DNA of 6,271 bases from JBBDQZ01 sp040905705 (GTDB lineage Bacteria; Bacteroidota; Rhodothermia; Balneolales; Natronogracilivirgulaceae): contig JBBDQZ010000037.1 in NCBI GenBank assembly GCA_040905705.1, forward strand, positions 1 to 6,271. Direction: 5' to 3'. Shown piece after piece: positions 5,830 through 6,271 of this stretch. The notes below the pieces were generated by a model that was not told the origin of the DNA, did not search any database, and worked only from the letters and a program-made list of their open reading frames with translations. Numbering within the stretch: the first letter of the stretch is position 1; the number at the start of each line of letters is the position of its first letter. A program made the translations under genes and the position numbers.

Positions 5830-6271
5830 TTATTCGGCAGCTGCATTCCGGATACTGCCGTTTTCTGAGGAGGTGGCAAGTCCATTCGAATAGTTTCTCT
5901 CTACCTTCAGTGTCAGCAGCCGTGCCGGCGGCATATTCCGCAAAACGACCTTTTCATCATGCAGGTAACTTCTGACCAGATTTTTTTCGAATCTGCTGCG
6001 AAAGCGGTTGAAGTTGACATATTTATAATAAATGATAAAAGAGCCGGGGTTGCAAAGCGATAATTTATGCTTCCACAACATTCGTGTTACGGGAGCAGAA
6101 ATTCCTTCATACGGAAGGCTGGATAGTATGAAATCGTATTTGTATTCCGACTGAAAGGAGAGAAAATCTTTGTGATGTAACCTGATGCTGTCATTAGACT
6201 GAAACCTTCGTCGCAGGATTTTATAAAAATAATCATTGAGTTCAACGACATCAAACCTGTCATCTTTTCCG
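5830..6271 (-). CDS. SAM-dependent methyltransferase, phospholipid N-methyltransferase-like, C-terminal part (5' end outside window)
   Basis: Translating the minus strand from the right edge gives about 146 residues ending at TAA (complement of 5830-5832). It opens DRFDVVELNDYFYKIL, the acidic strand-2 motif of class I methyltransferases that binds the SAM ribose. Next come KYDFILSSLPYEGIS (motif IV position), a segment CNPGSFIIYYKY like the pGG-FIQFTY step, and near the C-terminus VLRNMPPARLL. The SLP and N-(I/M)-PPA motifs recall PmtA-type phosphatidylethanolamine N-methyltransferases and related KsgA-like enzymes, which would make methylated phospholipids at the membrane. The SAM-binding glycine motif lies outside the window, so substrate assignment is an inference. 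The last 20 or so residues look unconserved. ATG codons inside the visible part (for example at 6081) are internal, because homologous sequence continues upstream of them. It is convergent with the operon, with 17 bp between stops. Confidence 0.72.
   Translation of the reverse strand, partial: GKDDRFDVVELNDYFYKILRRRFQSNDSIRLHHKDFLSFQSEYKYDFILSSLPYEGISAPVTRMLWKHKLSLCNPGSFIIYYKYVNFNRFRSRFEKNLVRSYLHDEKVVLRNMPPARLLTLKVERNYSNGLATSSENGSIRNAAAE
5835..5866 (+). terminator. Probable intrinsic terminator of the scpB-metallopeptidase operon
   Basis: CGGCAG (5835-5840) pairs perfectly with CTGCCG (5855-5860) across a 14-nt loop and is followed at once by TTTTCT. It lies 22 nt after the metallopeptidase stop, in the right place and orientation for plus-strand transcripts. 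The stem is only 6 bp and the T-run is short, and the whole element lies inside the 3' end of the opposing gene, so strength is uncertain. No T-run is present for the other strand. Confidence 0.45.

Noticed and set aside
6079..6081. ATG (minus strand) as start of an 83-residue protein
   Set aside because: Methyltransferase motifs continue upstream in the same frame to the window edge, so this is an internal methionine.

Overview
The window looks like a chromosomal housekeeping region of a bacterium from the Bacteroidota/Rhodothermota/Balneolota side of the tree. This placement is an inference. It rests on a PriA whose DEEH box runs into a DPAPRYHARE-type stretch, which I associate with that group. 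It also rests on the lack of clear Shine-Dalgarno sequences before most genes, on an RluB with a long Arg/Lys/Gly/Pro arm, and on an exported IML2-like TPR protein. Base composition is moderate, about half G+C by eye. I see no insertion sequence, phage gene, CRISPR array, tRNA or rRNA.

Layout. (1) Positions 1-1442, plus strand: the C-terminal two thirds of the primosomal helicase PriA, cut by the left edge. (2) Positions 1443-1669: a non-coding gap with a TTGACA-type promoter candidate and a small inverted repeat over the priA stop. (3) Positions 1670-5812, plus strand: a tight four-gene run of scpB (chromosome segregation), rluB-type rRNA pseudouridine synthase, an exported TPR-repeat protein and a YgjP/DUF45 zinc metallopeptidase. 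The spacings are 42 nt, 1 nt and a 4-nt ATGA overlap, so they are probably one operon, with translational coupling at the last two junctions. (4) A small hairpin plus T-run just after the metallopeptidase stop, probably the operon terminator. (5) Positions 5830-6271, minus strand: the C-terminal part of a SAM-dependent methyltransferase resembling phospholipid N-methyltransferases, convergent with the operon and cut by the right edge.

How the genes fit together. PriA restarts stalled replication forks. ScpB is the winged-helix regulator of the SMC-ScpAB condensin, and its usual partner scpA is not adjacent here. The scpB-rluB pairing is a widespread conserved neighbourhood linking chromosome biology and ribosome maturation without a known mechanistic reason. 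The TPR protein and the metallopeptidase are physically coupled but have no established joint role.

The most unusual structure is inside rluB. Its roughly 155-residue N-terminal arm is largely six degenerate 20-residue (60-bp) tandem repeats, and the gene starts at a TTG in the same frame as scpB with only one stop codon between them. I did not find convincing evidence of a wholly new biological system.
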